Assembly: GCA_902776475.1 (NCBI GenBank)
Contig: CACYQD010000005.1
Location: 62,001 to 126,000 of the forward strand
Reading direction: 5' to 3'
Source: an uncultured Prevotellaceae bacterium
GTDB taxonomy: Bacteria > Bacteroidota > Bacteroidia > Bacteroidales > Bacteroidaceae
Length of the DNA stretch: 64,000 bases
Position 1 is the stretch's first letter. The number at the start of each line of letters is the position of its first letter. Positions 9,457-18,427 of the stretch are shown one piece after another. The translations under genes were made by a program, and so were the position numbers. The notes beneath the pieces were generated by a model. It saw nothing but the letters and a program-made list of their open reading frames with translations. It searched no databases and was not told the origin of the DNA.

Positions 9457-10728
9457 ATGCTATACTATCTTTTCAGATTCCTCGAACAGTATGACATCCC
9501 CGGGTCACACATGTGGATGTATATCTCCTTCAGGTCACTGGCCGCACTGATCCTCTCGCTCATCATCTCAGCATGGTTTGGCGAGAAGTTCATCGTCTAT
9601 ATGAAGAGAAGGAATATCTCCGAGGTGCAGCGCGACGCCTCCATCGACCCCTTCGGAGTGCAGAAGAAGAACGTGCCCTCCATGGGCGGCATCATCATCC
9701 TGGTGTCGATCCTGGTACCCATCCTGCTCTTCGGGCGCATGCGCAACATCTACCTGCTGCTCATGATCGGCACCACGGTCTGGTTAGGGTTCCTCGGGTT
9801 TCTCGATGACTACATCAAAATCATCAAGAAAAACAAGGACGGGCTGTCGCCCAAACTCAAGATCATCGGACAGGTGGTCATCGGACTGATCGTCGGACTG
9901 ACCCTCTGGGCCAGCCCTGACGCCAAGATCAACGAGACCATCACCACCGAGCAGGTGGAGGGAAAGACCATCGTCACCCACAAGTCACAATCCGAGAAAT
10001 CGCTCATGACCACCATTCCCTTCGTGAAAAACCATAACCTCGACTATTCGAAGGCCTTCTCCTTCATGGGCAAGTACAAGAATGCCGCCGGATGGCTGCT
10101 CTTCGTCATCATCACCATCCTCGTGGTAACCGCGGTGAGCAACGGAGCCAACCTCAACGACGGCATGGACGGCATGTGCGCCGGCAACTCCGCCATCATC
10201 GGAGTGGCACTGGGCATACTCGCCTATGTGAGCAGTCACATCGAGTATGCCGCCTACCTCAACATCATGTATATCCCGGGATCGCAGGAACTGGTGGTAT
10301 TCCTCTGTGCCTTCATCGGAGCGATGATTGGTTTTCTCTGGTACAACGCCTATCCCGCACAGGTGTTCATGGGCGACACGGGGTCGCTGATGATCGGCGG
10401 TGTCATCGGTGTGTGTGCCGTCATCATCCACAAGGAACTGCTGCTCCCCATCCTCTGCGGCATTTTCTTCGTCGAGAGTCTCAGTGTCATCATCCAGACA
10501 TCCTACTTCAAATACAAGTTGCGCAAAGGCCAGCGTGTCAGGATCTTCCGCGCCACGCCCATCCATGACAACTTCAGGAAACTCGACAAGGACCTCGACC
10601 CCACAAGCCGGTTTATCCTCAAAAACTGGCCTCAGCGACAGTTTCATGAGTCGAAGATCACGGTCCGTTTCTGGATCACCACCATCATCCTGGCCGCACT
10701 GACCATTATCACTCTGAAAATCAGGTGA
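9457..10728 (+). CDS. mraY: phospho-N-acetylmuramoyl-pentapeptide transferase MraY
   Basis: 423 residues with about ten membrane segments. Characteristic MraY blocks are present: VPSMGGIIIL near residue 70, LGFLGFLDDYIKI near 110 (acidic catalytic pair), NGANLNDGMDGM near 230 and VFMGDTGSL near 305. A ~60-residue hydrophilic insert (about 150-205) after the DDYIK block is larger than in E. coli MraY and usual in Bacteroidetes. It makes lipid I from UDP-MurNAc-pentapeptide and undecaprenyl phosphate. Confidence 0.96.
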   Translation: MLYYLFRFLEQYDIPGSHMWMYISFRSLAALILSLIISAWFGEKFIVYMKRRNISEVQRDASIDPFGVQKKNVPSMGGIIILVSILVPILLFGRMRNIYLLLMIGTTVWLGFLGFLDDYIKIIKKNKDGLSPKLKIIGQVVIGLIVGLTLWASPDAKINETITTEQVEGKTIVTHKSQSEKSLMTTIPFVKNHNLDYSKAFSFMGKYKNAAGWLLFVIITILVVTAVSNGANLNDGMDGMCAGNSAIIGVALGILAYVSSHIEYAAYLNIMYIPGSQELVVFLCAFIGAMIGFLWYNAYPAQVFMGDTGSLMIGGVIGVCAVIIHKELLLPILCGIFFVESLSVIIQTSYFKYKLRKGQRVRIFRATPIHDNFRKLDKDLDPTSRFILKNWPQRQFHESKITVRFWITTIILAALTIITLKIR

Positions 10729-10742
10729 TTCAAGGAGACTAA

Positions 10743-10837
10743 AGATTGAAGATTGAAGATTGAAAATTGATGATTGAGGTCGGCTGTGGCCGACTGAGGA
10801 TAGAATAGAATATAGAAGATTGATAATTGATTATTGG
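10743..10837. repeat. 7-base tandem repeat flanking a small hairpin, between mraY and murD
   Basis: ATTGA recurs at exact 7-base steps at 10745, 10752, 10759, 10766 and 10773 (unit AGATTGA), then again at 10819, 10826 and 10833 (the last as ATTGG). Between the two runs is a perfect 6-bp stem, GTCGGC/GCCGAC with a TGTG loop (10779-10794). The array ends three bases before the murD start. No gene is seen. This is the widest gap in the first half of the dcw cluster. Confidence 0.8.
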
Positions 10838-10839
10838 AA

Positions 10840-12171
10840 ATGAAGAGAATTGTAGTACTTGGCGCTGCTGAAAGTGGAGCAGGCGCCGCAGTTTTGGCCA
10901 AGAAAGAAGGCTTCGACGTTTTTGTGTCGGACATGTCGGCCATCAAGGACAAATACAAGAAAATGCTTGACGACCATGGCATTCTGTGGGAGGAGAGCCA
11001 CCATACAGAGGAGAAAATCCTCAATGCTGATGAGATCATCAAGAGCCCCGGCATCCCCGACGAGGCCCCCATCATCCAGAAAGCCATCGCAAAAGGCATC
11101 CACATCATCAGCGAGATCGAGTTCGCCGGGCGCTACACCCAGTCGAAGATGATCTGCATCACGGGCAGCAATGGCAAGACGACGACCACGTCGCTCATCT
11201 ACCATATCTTCAAGTCTGCCGGTTACGATGCCGGTCTGGCCGGCAACATCGGGCGCAGCCTTGCCCTGCAGGTGGCAGAAGACCCGCATGAATACTATAT
11301 CATCGAACTGAGTTCATTCCAGCTCGACAACATGTATGACTTCCGTGCCAACATTGCCGTCCTGCTCAACATCACCCCCGACCACCTCGACCGATACGGC
11401 AACTGCATGCAGAACTATGTCGATGCCAAGATGCGCATCATCCAGAACCAAACCGCTGAAGACAGTTTCATCTACTGGAACGACGACCCCATCATCAAGC
11501 GCGAGCTGGAGAAATACGACATCAAGGCCATCCAGTATCCGTTCTCCGAACTGAAGGAAAAAGGGTCTATCGGTTACATTGAGGAAGGGATGTACCACAT
11601 CGAGCAGCCCACACCGTTCAACATGGAGCAGGAAGCCCTCAGCCTGACCGGCAAGCACAACATCTACAACTCCCTGGCCGCCGGACTGGCCGCCAACATC
11701 GCCGGTGTGCGGAAAGAATACATCCGCAAGAGCCTCAGCGACTTCCCCGGCGTGGAGCACCGCCTGGAGCGGGTAGCTACCGTGCGCGGCGTGCGCTATG
11801 TCAACGACTCCAAAGCCACCAATGTCGATGCCTGCTGGTATGCCCTCGAGAGCATGGACTCCCCCACCATCCTCATCATCGGCGGCAAGGACAAGGGCAA
11901 CGACTACAACGAGATCAAGTCGCTGGTGCAGCAGAAATGCCGTGCGCTGGTCTATCTCGGTGCGGACAACACCAAACTGCACGACTTCTTCGACGGCCTG
12001 GGCATCCCCGTCCGCGACACCCACAGCATGGCCGACTGCGTGGCAGCCTGCTACGAACTGGCACAACCCGGCGACACCGTTCTGCTCAGTCCCTGCTGCG
12101 CCAGTTTCGACCTTTTCAAGAACATGGAAGACCGTGGCGACCAATTCAAGAATCTTGTGAGAAACCTTTAA
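10840..12171 (+). CDS. murD: UDP-N-acetylmuramoylalanine--D-glutamate ligase MurD
   Basis: 443 residues from the ATG at 10840; a TTG two codons upstream lies inside the 7-base repeat and is less likely. An N-terminal Rossmann-like UDP-binding motif (VVLGAAESGAGAA) is followed by the ATP loop ITGSNGKTTTTS near residue 106, the LNITPDHLDRY block and a C-terminal ligase domain with YVNDSKATNVDA. It adds D-glutamate to UDP-MurNAc-L-Ala. Confidence 0.96.
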   Translation: MKRIVVLGAAESGAGAAVLAKKEGFDVFVSDMSAIKDKYKKMLDDHGILWEESHHTEEKILNADEIIKSPGIPDEAPIIQKAIAKGIHIISEIEFAGRYTQSKMICITGSNGKTTTTSLIYHIFKSAGYDAGLAGNIGRSLALQVAEDPHEYYIIELSSFQLDNMYDFRANIAVLLNITPDHLDRYGNCMQNYVDAKMRIIQNQTAEDSFIYWNDDPIIKRELEKYDIKAIQYPFSELKEKGSIGYIEEGMYHIEQPTPFNMEQEALSLTGKHNIYNSLAAGLAANIAGVRKEYIRKSLSDFPGVEHRLERVATVRGVRYVNDSKATNVDACWYALESMDSPTILIIGGKDKGNDYNEIKSLVQQKCRALVYLGADNTKLHDFFDGLGIPVRDTHSMADCVAACYELAQPGDTVLLSPCCASFDLFKNMEDRGDQFKNLVRNL

Positions 12172-12177
12172 AAACAG

Positions 12178-13443
12178 ATGAAGATATCCATTGCCAACAT
12201 ATTCAAGGGTGACAAGGTCATCTGGATGATCTTTTTCTTCCTGTGCATCATCAGCCTCATCGAGGTGTTCAGTTCGAGCAGCACGCTGACCTACAACAAG
12301 GCGAGTTACTGGGGACCCATCATCAAGCATGGCGGCATCCTCCTCGCCGGACTGGTCATCATGGTCGTCGTGCAGAACATCGACTGCAAGTACTTCAAGA
12401 TTGCCACCATCTTCCTGCTGATCATCTCCGCCATCACCCTCCTGTGGGTGCTGATGGCCGGACAGAGCACCAATGGTGCCCAGCGGTGGGTGTCGCTCTT
12501 CGGCCTGCAGTTCCAGCCCTCGGAGATCGCCAAGGGCACCATAGTCCTGGCCGTGGCGCAGATCCTCAGCGCCATGCAGACGGAGGACGGCACAGAGGAA
12601 AAGACCTTCAAGTATGTGCTCACCATCACCTGTCCGCTCATCTTCCTCATCATGCTCGAGAACCTCTCCACGGCCATGCTCATCGGTCTGGTAGTAGTCG
12701 GCATGATGTTCTTCGGCCGTGTCTCGCTCAGGAAGATCGGACGGCTCATCGGCGGACTGGCCCTGTTTGGTGTCATCTGCCTGTCACTCGTCCTGCTGTT
12801 GGGCAAGGAAGAAGTTCCCGACAGCAAGACCAGTCTGACCGAACAGACGGCGAAGGTGGAGACGGCAGCGTCGGAAGGATTCTTGGACAAGGTGTTTCAC
12901 CGTGCCGGCACATGGAAAGGACGTATTCTGAAATTTCTCAACAATGAGGAAGTTGCGCCAAAAGACTTTGACCTTGACAAAGACTCCCAGATAGGTCATT
13001 CCAACATCGCCATCGCCTCTTCAGAGATTGTCGGAAAAGGCCCTGGAAATTCTGAAGAGCGAGATTTCCTGCCCCAAGCTTTCTCAGACTTCATCTATGC
13101 CATCATCATCGAGGAACTCGGATTGTTTGGTGGAGTATTTGTCATGTTTCTTTACATTTTCCTATTGTGGAGAGCGGGGCGCATCGCTGACCGCTGCGCC
13201 AACAATTTCCCGGCATTCCTGGTGATGGGACTGGCGCTGCTGCTCGTCTGCCAGGCCATGTTCAACATGATGGTCGCCGTGGGTCTGGCGCCAGTCACCG
13301 GACAGCCGTTGCCACTCATCAGCAAGGGAGGTACCTCGACCATCATCAACTGCGTCTATATCGGAGCCATCCTCAGCGTGAGCATCTCCGCCAAAAAGAA
13401 GCAAAGTGCCATCCCTTCGCGCAGACCGCAACAGGTCTCCTGA
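12178..13443 (+). CDS. ftsW: septal peptidoglycan polymerase FtsW (SEDS family)
   Basis: 421 residues, about ten membrane helices. SEDS family blocks are visible: GAQRWVSLFGLQFQPSE near residue 100 and the C-terminal PVTGQPLPLISKGGTS. It polymerises lipid II at the septum as partner of FtsI. A large periplasmic loop (about residues 205-285) between membrane segments carries most of the lineage-specific sequence. It starts six bases after murD. Confidence 0.95.
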   Translation: MKISIANIFKGDKVIWMIFFFLCIISLIEVFSSSSTLTYNKASYWGPIIKHGGILLAGLVIMVVVQNIDCKYFKIATIFLLIISAITLLWVLMAGQSTNGAQRWVSLFGLQFQPSEIAKGTIVLAVAQILSAMQTEDGTEEKTFKYVLTITCPLIFLIMLENLSTAMLIGLVVVGMMFFGRVSLRKIGRLIGGLALFGVICLSLVLLLGKEEVPDSKTSLTEQTAKVETAASEGFLDKVFHRAGTWKGRILKFLNNEEVAPKDFDLDKDSQIGHSNIAIASSEIVGKGPGNSEERDFLPQAFSDFIYAIIIEELGLFGGVFVMFLYIFLLWRAGRIADRCANNFPAFLVMGLALLLVCQAMFNMMVAVGLAPVTGQPLPLISKGGTSTIINCVYIGAILSVSISAKKKQSAIPSRRPQQVS

Positions 13444-13482
13444 GGCATGAAGTGACTAAAAAAAAATAAATTCACCGGAAAA

Positions 13483-13514
13483 TTGTGTGAAGAGAAAAAA
13501 AAGCGTTACTTTTG
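13483..13514 (+). promoter_or_regulatory. internal promoter before murG
   Basis: TTGTG at 13483-13487 and TACTTTTG at 13507-13514 (TAnnTTTG) with about 20 bases between give a Bacteroidetes-type promoter in the 88-base ftsW-murG gap. It would let murG-murC-ftsQ-ftsA-ftsZ be transcribed apart from the mraZ promoter. Confidence 0.65.
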
Positions 13515-13531
13515 CAGTTAAAACCATAAAA

Positions 13532-14659
13532 ATGGGCCAACAACTTAGAATCATCATCAGCGGAGGCGGTACGGGAGGTCATATCTTCCCGGCCATTTCC
13601 ATTGCAAATGCCATTGTCGCCAAGGAGCCGAGCACAAAAATCCTCTTCGTCGGCGCCGAGGGCAGGATGGAGATGCAGCGCGTACCAGCCGCCGGCTACG
13701 ACATCATGGGACTCCCCATCATGGGGTTTGACAGGAAGAACCTGTTGAAGAACGTCGTCGTGCTCTGGAAACTGTTCAAGAGCCAGCGGATGGCCAAGAA
13801 GATCATCCGTGAGTTCCGTCCGATGGCCGCAGTCGGCGTGGGTGGCTATGCCAGCGGTCCCACGCTCAACAAATGCGCCGACATGGGCATTCCCTGCCTG
13901 ATTCAGGAGCAGAACTCCTATGCCGGAGTGACCAACAAGTTGCTGGCCAAGAAGGCCAAGTCCATCTGCGTCGCCTATGACGGTATGGAGAAATTCTTCC
14001 CCGCAGAAAAAATCGAGAACCTGGGCAACCCCGTCCGCCAGTCGCTGCTCGACACCACCATGAGCCGTGAGGAAGCCGCCCAGACCCTGGGCCTCGACCC
14101 TGCGAAGAAGATCATCCTCATCGTGGGCGGCAGTCTCGGTGCCCGCACCCTCAACGAGAGCGTGCTCCAGCACCTTGACCTCATCAGGAAGTCAGACGTG
14201 CAGATTTTCTGGCAGACCGGCAAATACTACCATGAGAGCATCATGGAGCAGCTCAAGGAGCAGCCTGCCGTCGCCAACCTCAAGGTGACAGACTTCATCA
14301 GCGACATGGGAGCCGCCTACCGCGCCGCCGACCTGGTTGTCAGCCGCGCCGGCGCCGGGAGCATCTCAGAGTTCTGCCTGCTCGGCAAGCCCGTCATCCT
14401 CGTGCCCTCACCCAATGTGGCCGAGAACCACCAGTATCACAACGCCATGGCCCTGGTCAACAAGGACGCCGCCATCTACATCTCCGACGCCGAGGCCCCC
14501 GGGAAACTTCTTGCCGAAGCCATCCGCATCGTGAACGACAGCGACCTCCTGGCCTCACTCAGCACCAACATCAAGACACTGGCCAAGTATCATTCCGCGG
14601 AAGAAATCGCCGACAGGGTGATAGAACTGGCCAGAAAATACAGTCAATCCCAACGATGA
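13532..14659 (+). CDS. murG: UDP-GlcNAc:lipid I GlcNAc-transferase MurG
   Basis: 375 residues from the ATG at 13532. The longer reading from 13487 would begin inside the promoter and is rejected. The glycine-rich lipid-contact loop ISGGGTGGHIFP lies near residues 9-20, and the UDP-GlcNAc site includes SRAGAGSISEF and the PSPNVAENHQ block. It makes lipid II at the inner membrane face. The stop overlaps the murC start (ATGA). Confidence 0.95.
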   Translation: MGQQLRIIISGGGTGGHIFPAISIANAIVAKEPSTKILFVGAEGRMEMQRVPAAGYDIMGLPIMGFDRKNLLKNVVVLWKLFKSQRMAKKIIREFRPMAAVGVGGYASGPTLNKCADMGIPCLIQEQNSYAGVTNKLLAKKAKSICVAYDGMEKFFPAEKIENLGNPVRQSLLDTTMSREEAAQTLGLDPAKKIILIVGGSLGARTLNESVLQHLDLIRKSDVQIFWQTGKYYHESIMEQLKEQPAVANLKVTDFISDMGAAYRAADLVVSRAGAGSISEFCLLGKPVILVPSPNVAENHQYHNAMALVNKDAAIYISDAEAPGKLLAEAIRIVNDSDLLASLSTNIKTLAKYHSAEEIADRVIELARKYSQSQR

Positions 14660-16035
14660 TCCAGACAGAAAATATCAAGTCAGTATATTTCGTGGGCGCC
14701 GGCGGCATCGGCATGAGCGCCATCGCCCGCTATTTCCTCCACAAGGGTCTTTTTGTGGCGGGGTATGACAAGACCCCCTCCGCTCTGACGGCCCGTCTGG
14801 AAGAGGAAGGCATGCTGATCCACTACACCGACGACACAGCGCTGATTCCCCAGCCCTGCCTCGACAAGGCCACCACGCTCGTCGTCTATACCCCCGCCAT
14901 CACCGACCACAGCGAACTGGCCTTTTTCCGCGCTGAGGGCTTCGAGATCCAGAAGCGCGCCCAAGTGCTCGGCGAACTGACACGCACCCACAAGGGACTC
15001 TGTGTGGCCGGCACCCACGGCAAGACCACCACGTCGGCGATGTGCGCCCACATCATGCACCAGAGCCATCTCGACTGCAATGCCTTCCTCGGGGGCATCA
15101 CCAAGAACTACGGCACCAACTATATCCTCTCGGACAGCGACTATGTTGTCATCGAGGCCGACGAGTATGACCGCTCCTTCCACTGGCTCCGCCCCTGGAT
15201 GACCGTCATCACCGCCACCGACCCCGACCATCTCGACATCTACGGCACCAAGGAGGCCTACCTGGACAGTTTCCGCCACTACACAATGCTGATCCAACCC
15301 GGCGGCGCACTCATCCTGCACACCGGACTGGAGATGAAGGCAGAGGTGCCGGAAGGAGTGAGGACCTACACCTACAGCCGCAACGAGGGAGACTTCCATG
15401 CCAGCAACATCCGCATCGACAAAGGCGAGATCACCTTCGACCTCTGCTCCCCCATCGAGCAGGTGAGCGGCATCTCCTTAGGACAGCCCATCCCCATCAA
15501 TATCGAGAACGCCGTAGCCGCCATGGCCATGGCACAGCTCAACGGCTGTACCGCCGACGAACTGCGTGAGGGCATGAGCACCTATCAGGGCGTGGACCGC
15601 CGCTTCGACTTCAAATTGAAGAACGACCGCCACGTGGTCCTGAGCGACTACGCCCACCACCCCATGGAGATCTACCAGAGCGCGAAGAGCATCCGCGAAC
15701 TGTATCACGACCGCAAGGTGACGGCTCTTTTCCAGCCCCACCTCTACACCCGCACCCGCGACTTCTATCAGGAGTTTGCCGACAGTCTGAGCCAACTCGA
15801 CGAAGTGGTGCTCTGCGAGATCTATCCCGCCCGCGAGGAGCCCATCCCCGGCGTCACGTCGCAACTGATCTATGACCATCTCCGTCCAGGCGTGAAGCGC
15901 GAACTGATCCGGAAGGCCGACGTGCTCGACTATGTGCGCAACCGCGACTTCGACGTGCTCGTGGTGCTCGGAGCCGGCGACCTCGACAACGAGGTGGACA
16001 AAATCACCCAAATCATCCAAGCCAAAGAGTCATAA
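14656..16035 (+). CDS. murC: UDP-N-acetylmuramate--L-alanine ligase MurC
   Basis: 459 residues. It has a UDP-binding GAGGIGMSAIA motif near residue 15, an ATP loop AGTHGKTTTSAM near 117, an EADEYDRSFH block near 173 and a C-terminal domain with SDYAHHPMEI. It adds L-alanine to UDP-MurNAc, the first stem-peptide step. It is coupled to murG by a four-base overlap and is followed immediately by ftsQ. Confidence 0.96.
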   Translation: MIQTENIKSVYFVGAGGIGMSAIARYFLHKGLFVAGYDKTPSALTARLEEEGMLIHYTDDTALIPQPCLDKATTLVVYTPAITDHSELAFFRAEGFEIQKRAQVLGELTRTHKGLCVAGTHGKTTTSAMCAHIMHQSHLDCNAFLGGITKNYGTNYILSDSDYVVIEADEYDRSFHWLRPWMTVITATDPDHLDIYGTKEAYLDSFRHYTMLIQPGGALILHTGLEMKAEVPEGVRTYTYSRNEGDFHASNIRIDKGEITFDLCSPIEQVSGISLGQPIPINIENAVAAMAMAQLNGCTADELREGMSTYQGVDRRFDFKLKNDRHVVLSDYAHHPMEIYQSAKSIRELYHDRKVTALFQPHLYTRTRDFYQEFADSLSQLDEVVLCEIYPAREEPIPGVTSQLIYDHLRPGVKRELIRKADVLDYVRNRDFDVLVVLGAGDLDNEVDKITQIIQAKES

Positions 16036-16881
16036 ATGTATATCAACTGGAAGAAATCCATCCTGGTCACCCTCGACCTGGCGCTGGCCGCCTACCTGGT
16101 GCTGGCCGTCACCTCCTTCAACCGTCCTGACCGTACGAGCCAGGTCTGTGAGAAGGTGAGGATCACCATTGCCGACAACGACTCGACAGGATTTCTGAGT
16201 GCCCAGGAAGTAAAGACCCTGCTCACCAAGAAGCATCTCTACCCGAAGGGCAAGAACATGCAGCTCATCGACCTGCGCTCCATCGAGAGTGCCCTGAAGG
16301 AGAACTCCTTCATCGACGGCGTGGAATGCTACAAGACCCAGGACGGCAGCGTGGGCATCGTCGTCACGCAGCACCTTCCCATGCTGCGGGTCAAGGCCGA
16401 CAATGGCGAGGACTACTACATGGATGCCGACGGCAACATCATGCAGGGAGGCCACTACGCCTCTGACCTCATCGTGGCCACCGGCAATATCAGCCAGAGG
16501 TATGCGCAGAACTACGTGTCGCTCGTGAGCCAGTGGATCACCGGCCATGAGCTGTGGAAAAACCAGGTGGAGCAGATCAATATCCTCCCTGACAAGAGCA
16601 TCGAGATCGTTCCCCGCATCGGCGACCATGTCGTGTGCCTGGGGCGCCTGCCCGAAATCAACGACAAGAACCGCCGCGAGAGGCTCATCAACCAGTTCAT
16701 GGAGCGCAAACTCGAGCGGTTGGACAAATTCTACCGCTACGGTCTGAACGAGATCGGCTGGAACAAATACTCCTACATCAACCTGGAGTTTGACAACCAG
16801 ATCATCTGCCGCAAGAGCAAGCACAAAGTTCAGCACCAGGAAACCACGGGAGGAGAACTGGCAGCCCACACCCCCCAATGA
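16036..16881 (+). CDS. ftsQ: cell division protein FtsQ
   Basis: 281 residues. A short cytoplasmic N-terminus (MYINWKKS) precedes one membrane segment (about 9-27), then a POTRA-like region (VRITIADNDSTGFLSAQEVKTLL) and a beta-rich FtsQ/DivIB domain ending near residue 255. The start codon directly follows the murC stop. It recruits FtsL/B and so FtsW-FtsI. Sequence conservation is low but position and topology are diagnostic. Confidence 0.85.
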   Translation: MYINWKKSILVTLDLALAAYLVLAVTSFNRPDRTSQVCEKVRITIADNDSTGFLSAQEVKTLLTKKHLYPKGKNMQLIDLRSIESALKENSFIDGVECYKTQDGSVGIVVTQHLPMLRVKADNGEDYYMDADGNIMQGGHYASDLIVATGNISQRYAQNYVSLVSQWITGHELWKNQVEQINILPDKSIEIVPRIGDHVVCLGRLPEINDKNRRERLINQFMERKLERLDKFYRYGLNEIGWNKYSYINLEFDNQIICRKSKHKVQHQETTGGELAAHTPQ

Positions 16882-16928
16882 CAAGACTTTCAATCCAAGA
16901 CAAACATAAAAAAACATAACGTAATAAT

Positions 16929-18401
16929 ATGGCAGCAAAGGAATTCATCGTAGCTATTGAATTAGGCTCTACCAAAATCACCGGCATCGCCGGAAAGAAG
17001 AGCATGGACGGAAGCATCCAGGTGCTCGCCGTCGTGAGGGAAGACGCCACCTCCTGCATCCGCAAGGGCGTGGTTTACAACATCGACAAGACCAGTGCTT
17101 GTCTGACGACCATCATCAAGAAACTCAAGACCCTCCTCAAATCGGAGATCTCACAGGTCTATGTGGGTGTCGGCGGCCAGTCCATCCGCAGCGTGCGCAA
17201 CGTCATCGTCAAGACCTTGCCCGACGACACCATCATCACCCAGGACATGATCAACGAGTTGATGGACAACAACCGCAGCATGACCTATCCCGATCTGGAA
17301 ATCCTCGACGCAGCCACCCAGGAATACAAGGTGGGCACGCAGTACCAGATTGACCCCGTGGGCATCCAGTGCAGCAAGCTGGAGGGCAATTTCCTCAACA
17401 TTCTCTGCCGGAAGTCCTTCTACCGCAACCTCAACAAGTGTTTTGAGAGTGCGAAGATCGCCATCGCCGAGATGTTCCTCTCCCCCATCGCCCTGGCACA
17501 CAGCGTACTGACCGAGGCAGAGAAGCGCAGCGGCTGCATGCTCGTCGATCTGGGTGCAGACACCACCACCGTGTCGGTCTATTACAAGAACATCCTGCGC
17601 CACCTGGCCGTCATCCCGCTCGGCAGCAACAACATCACCAAGGACATCACCTCTCTCCAGATGGAGGAGGCCGAGGCCGAGGAGATGAAAATCAAATACG
17701 CCTCCGCATTCACCGAGAGCACCGAGATTGACCCCGAAGCCACCTTGCCCATCGACAACGAGCGCAAAGTTGAGCTCCAGACCTTCATCGACCTGGTCGA
17801 GGCACGTGTCAACGAGATCATCCAGAACGTCTGGTGCCAGGTGCCCCAGGAGTACTCCGACAAACTGCTCAGCGGCATCATCCTCACCGGTGGCGGATCG
17901 AAGATGAAGAACATCAAGAAGGCGTTCTCCAACATCACCAACATCCAGAAGGTACGCATCGCCGGCACCGTGATCCAGAACGTCACCTCCACCGACAAAG
18001 ACGTCAATGCCCGCGACGGCATGATGAACACCGCTCTCGGACTGCTCGCCAAAGGCGACATGAACTGCGCCGGTTCGACCATCAACCCCAACAGCGACCT
18101 CTTCGGCGGCAATTCGTCCTCCGGGACCACCACCACCGATATCCATAACAAGCCCCGCAATCCCGGTGACATGAAACCCGGAGTCGTCATGACCGAGGCC
18201 GAGAAGCAGAAGATCGAGGAGGAGCGCCGTCGTGAGCGCGAGGAATTGATCCGCCGTGAGCGCGAGGCTGAGGAGCTCAGACGCCAGAGAGAGGAAGAGG
18301 AGAAAGACAAAGGCGGCTTCATCTCCCGCACATGGAGTTCGCTGAGGGATTTCGGAAAGAAACTCATCTCCGAGGAGACCGACGAGGATGACAGGAGATA
18401 A
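16929..18401 (+). CDS. ftsA: divisome actin-like ATPase FtsA
   Basis: 490 residues. The actin-fold phosphate loops are present (ELGSTKITGIAG near residue 12; LVDLGADTTTVSVY near 205; GIILTGGGSKMKNI near 317). The tail is unusually charged: a run of R/E (EEERRREREELIRRERE) forms a helix before the terminal amphipathic membrane-targeting helix (ISRTWSSLRDFGKKLIS). It tethers FtsZ to the membrane. Confidence 0.95.
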   Translation: MAAKEFIVAIELGSTKITGIAGKKSMDGSIQVLAVVREDATSCIRKGVVYNIDKTSACLTTIIKKLKTLLKSEISQVYVGVGGQSIRSVRNVIVKTLPDDTIITQDMINELMDNNRSMTYPDLEILDAATQEYKVGTQYQIDPVGIQCSKLEGNFLNILCRKSFYRNLNKCFESAKIAIAEMFLSPIALAHSVLTEAEKRSGCMLVDLGADTTTVSVYYKNILRHLAVIPLGSNNITKDITSLQMEEAEAEEMKIKYASAFTESTEIDPEATLPIDNERKVELQTFIDLVEARVNEIIQNVWCQVPQEYSDKLLSGIILTGGGSKMKNIKKAFSNITNIQKVRIAGTVIQNVTSTDKDVNARDGMMNTALGLLAKGDMNCAGSTINPNSDLFGGNSSSGTTTTDIHNKPRNPGDMKPGVVMTEAEKQKIEEERRREREELIRREREAEELRRQREEEEKDKGGFISRTWSSLRDFGKKLISEETDEDDRR

Positions 18402-18427
18402 GATCCTCGCCACCATCACCAAAACCA

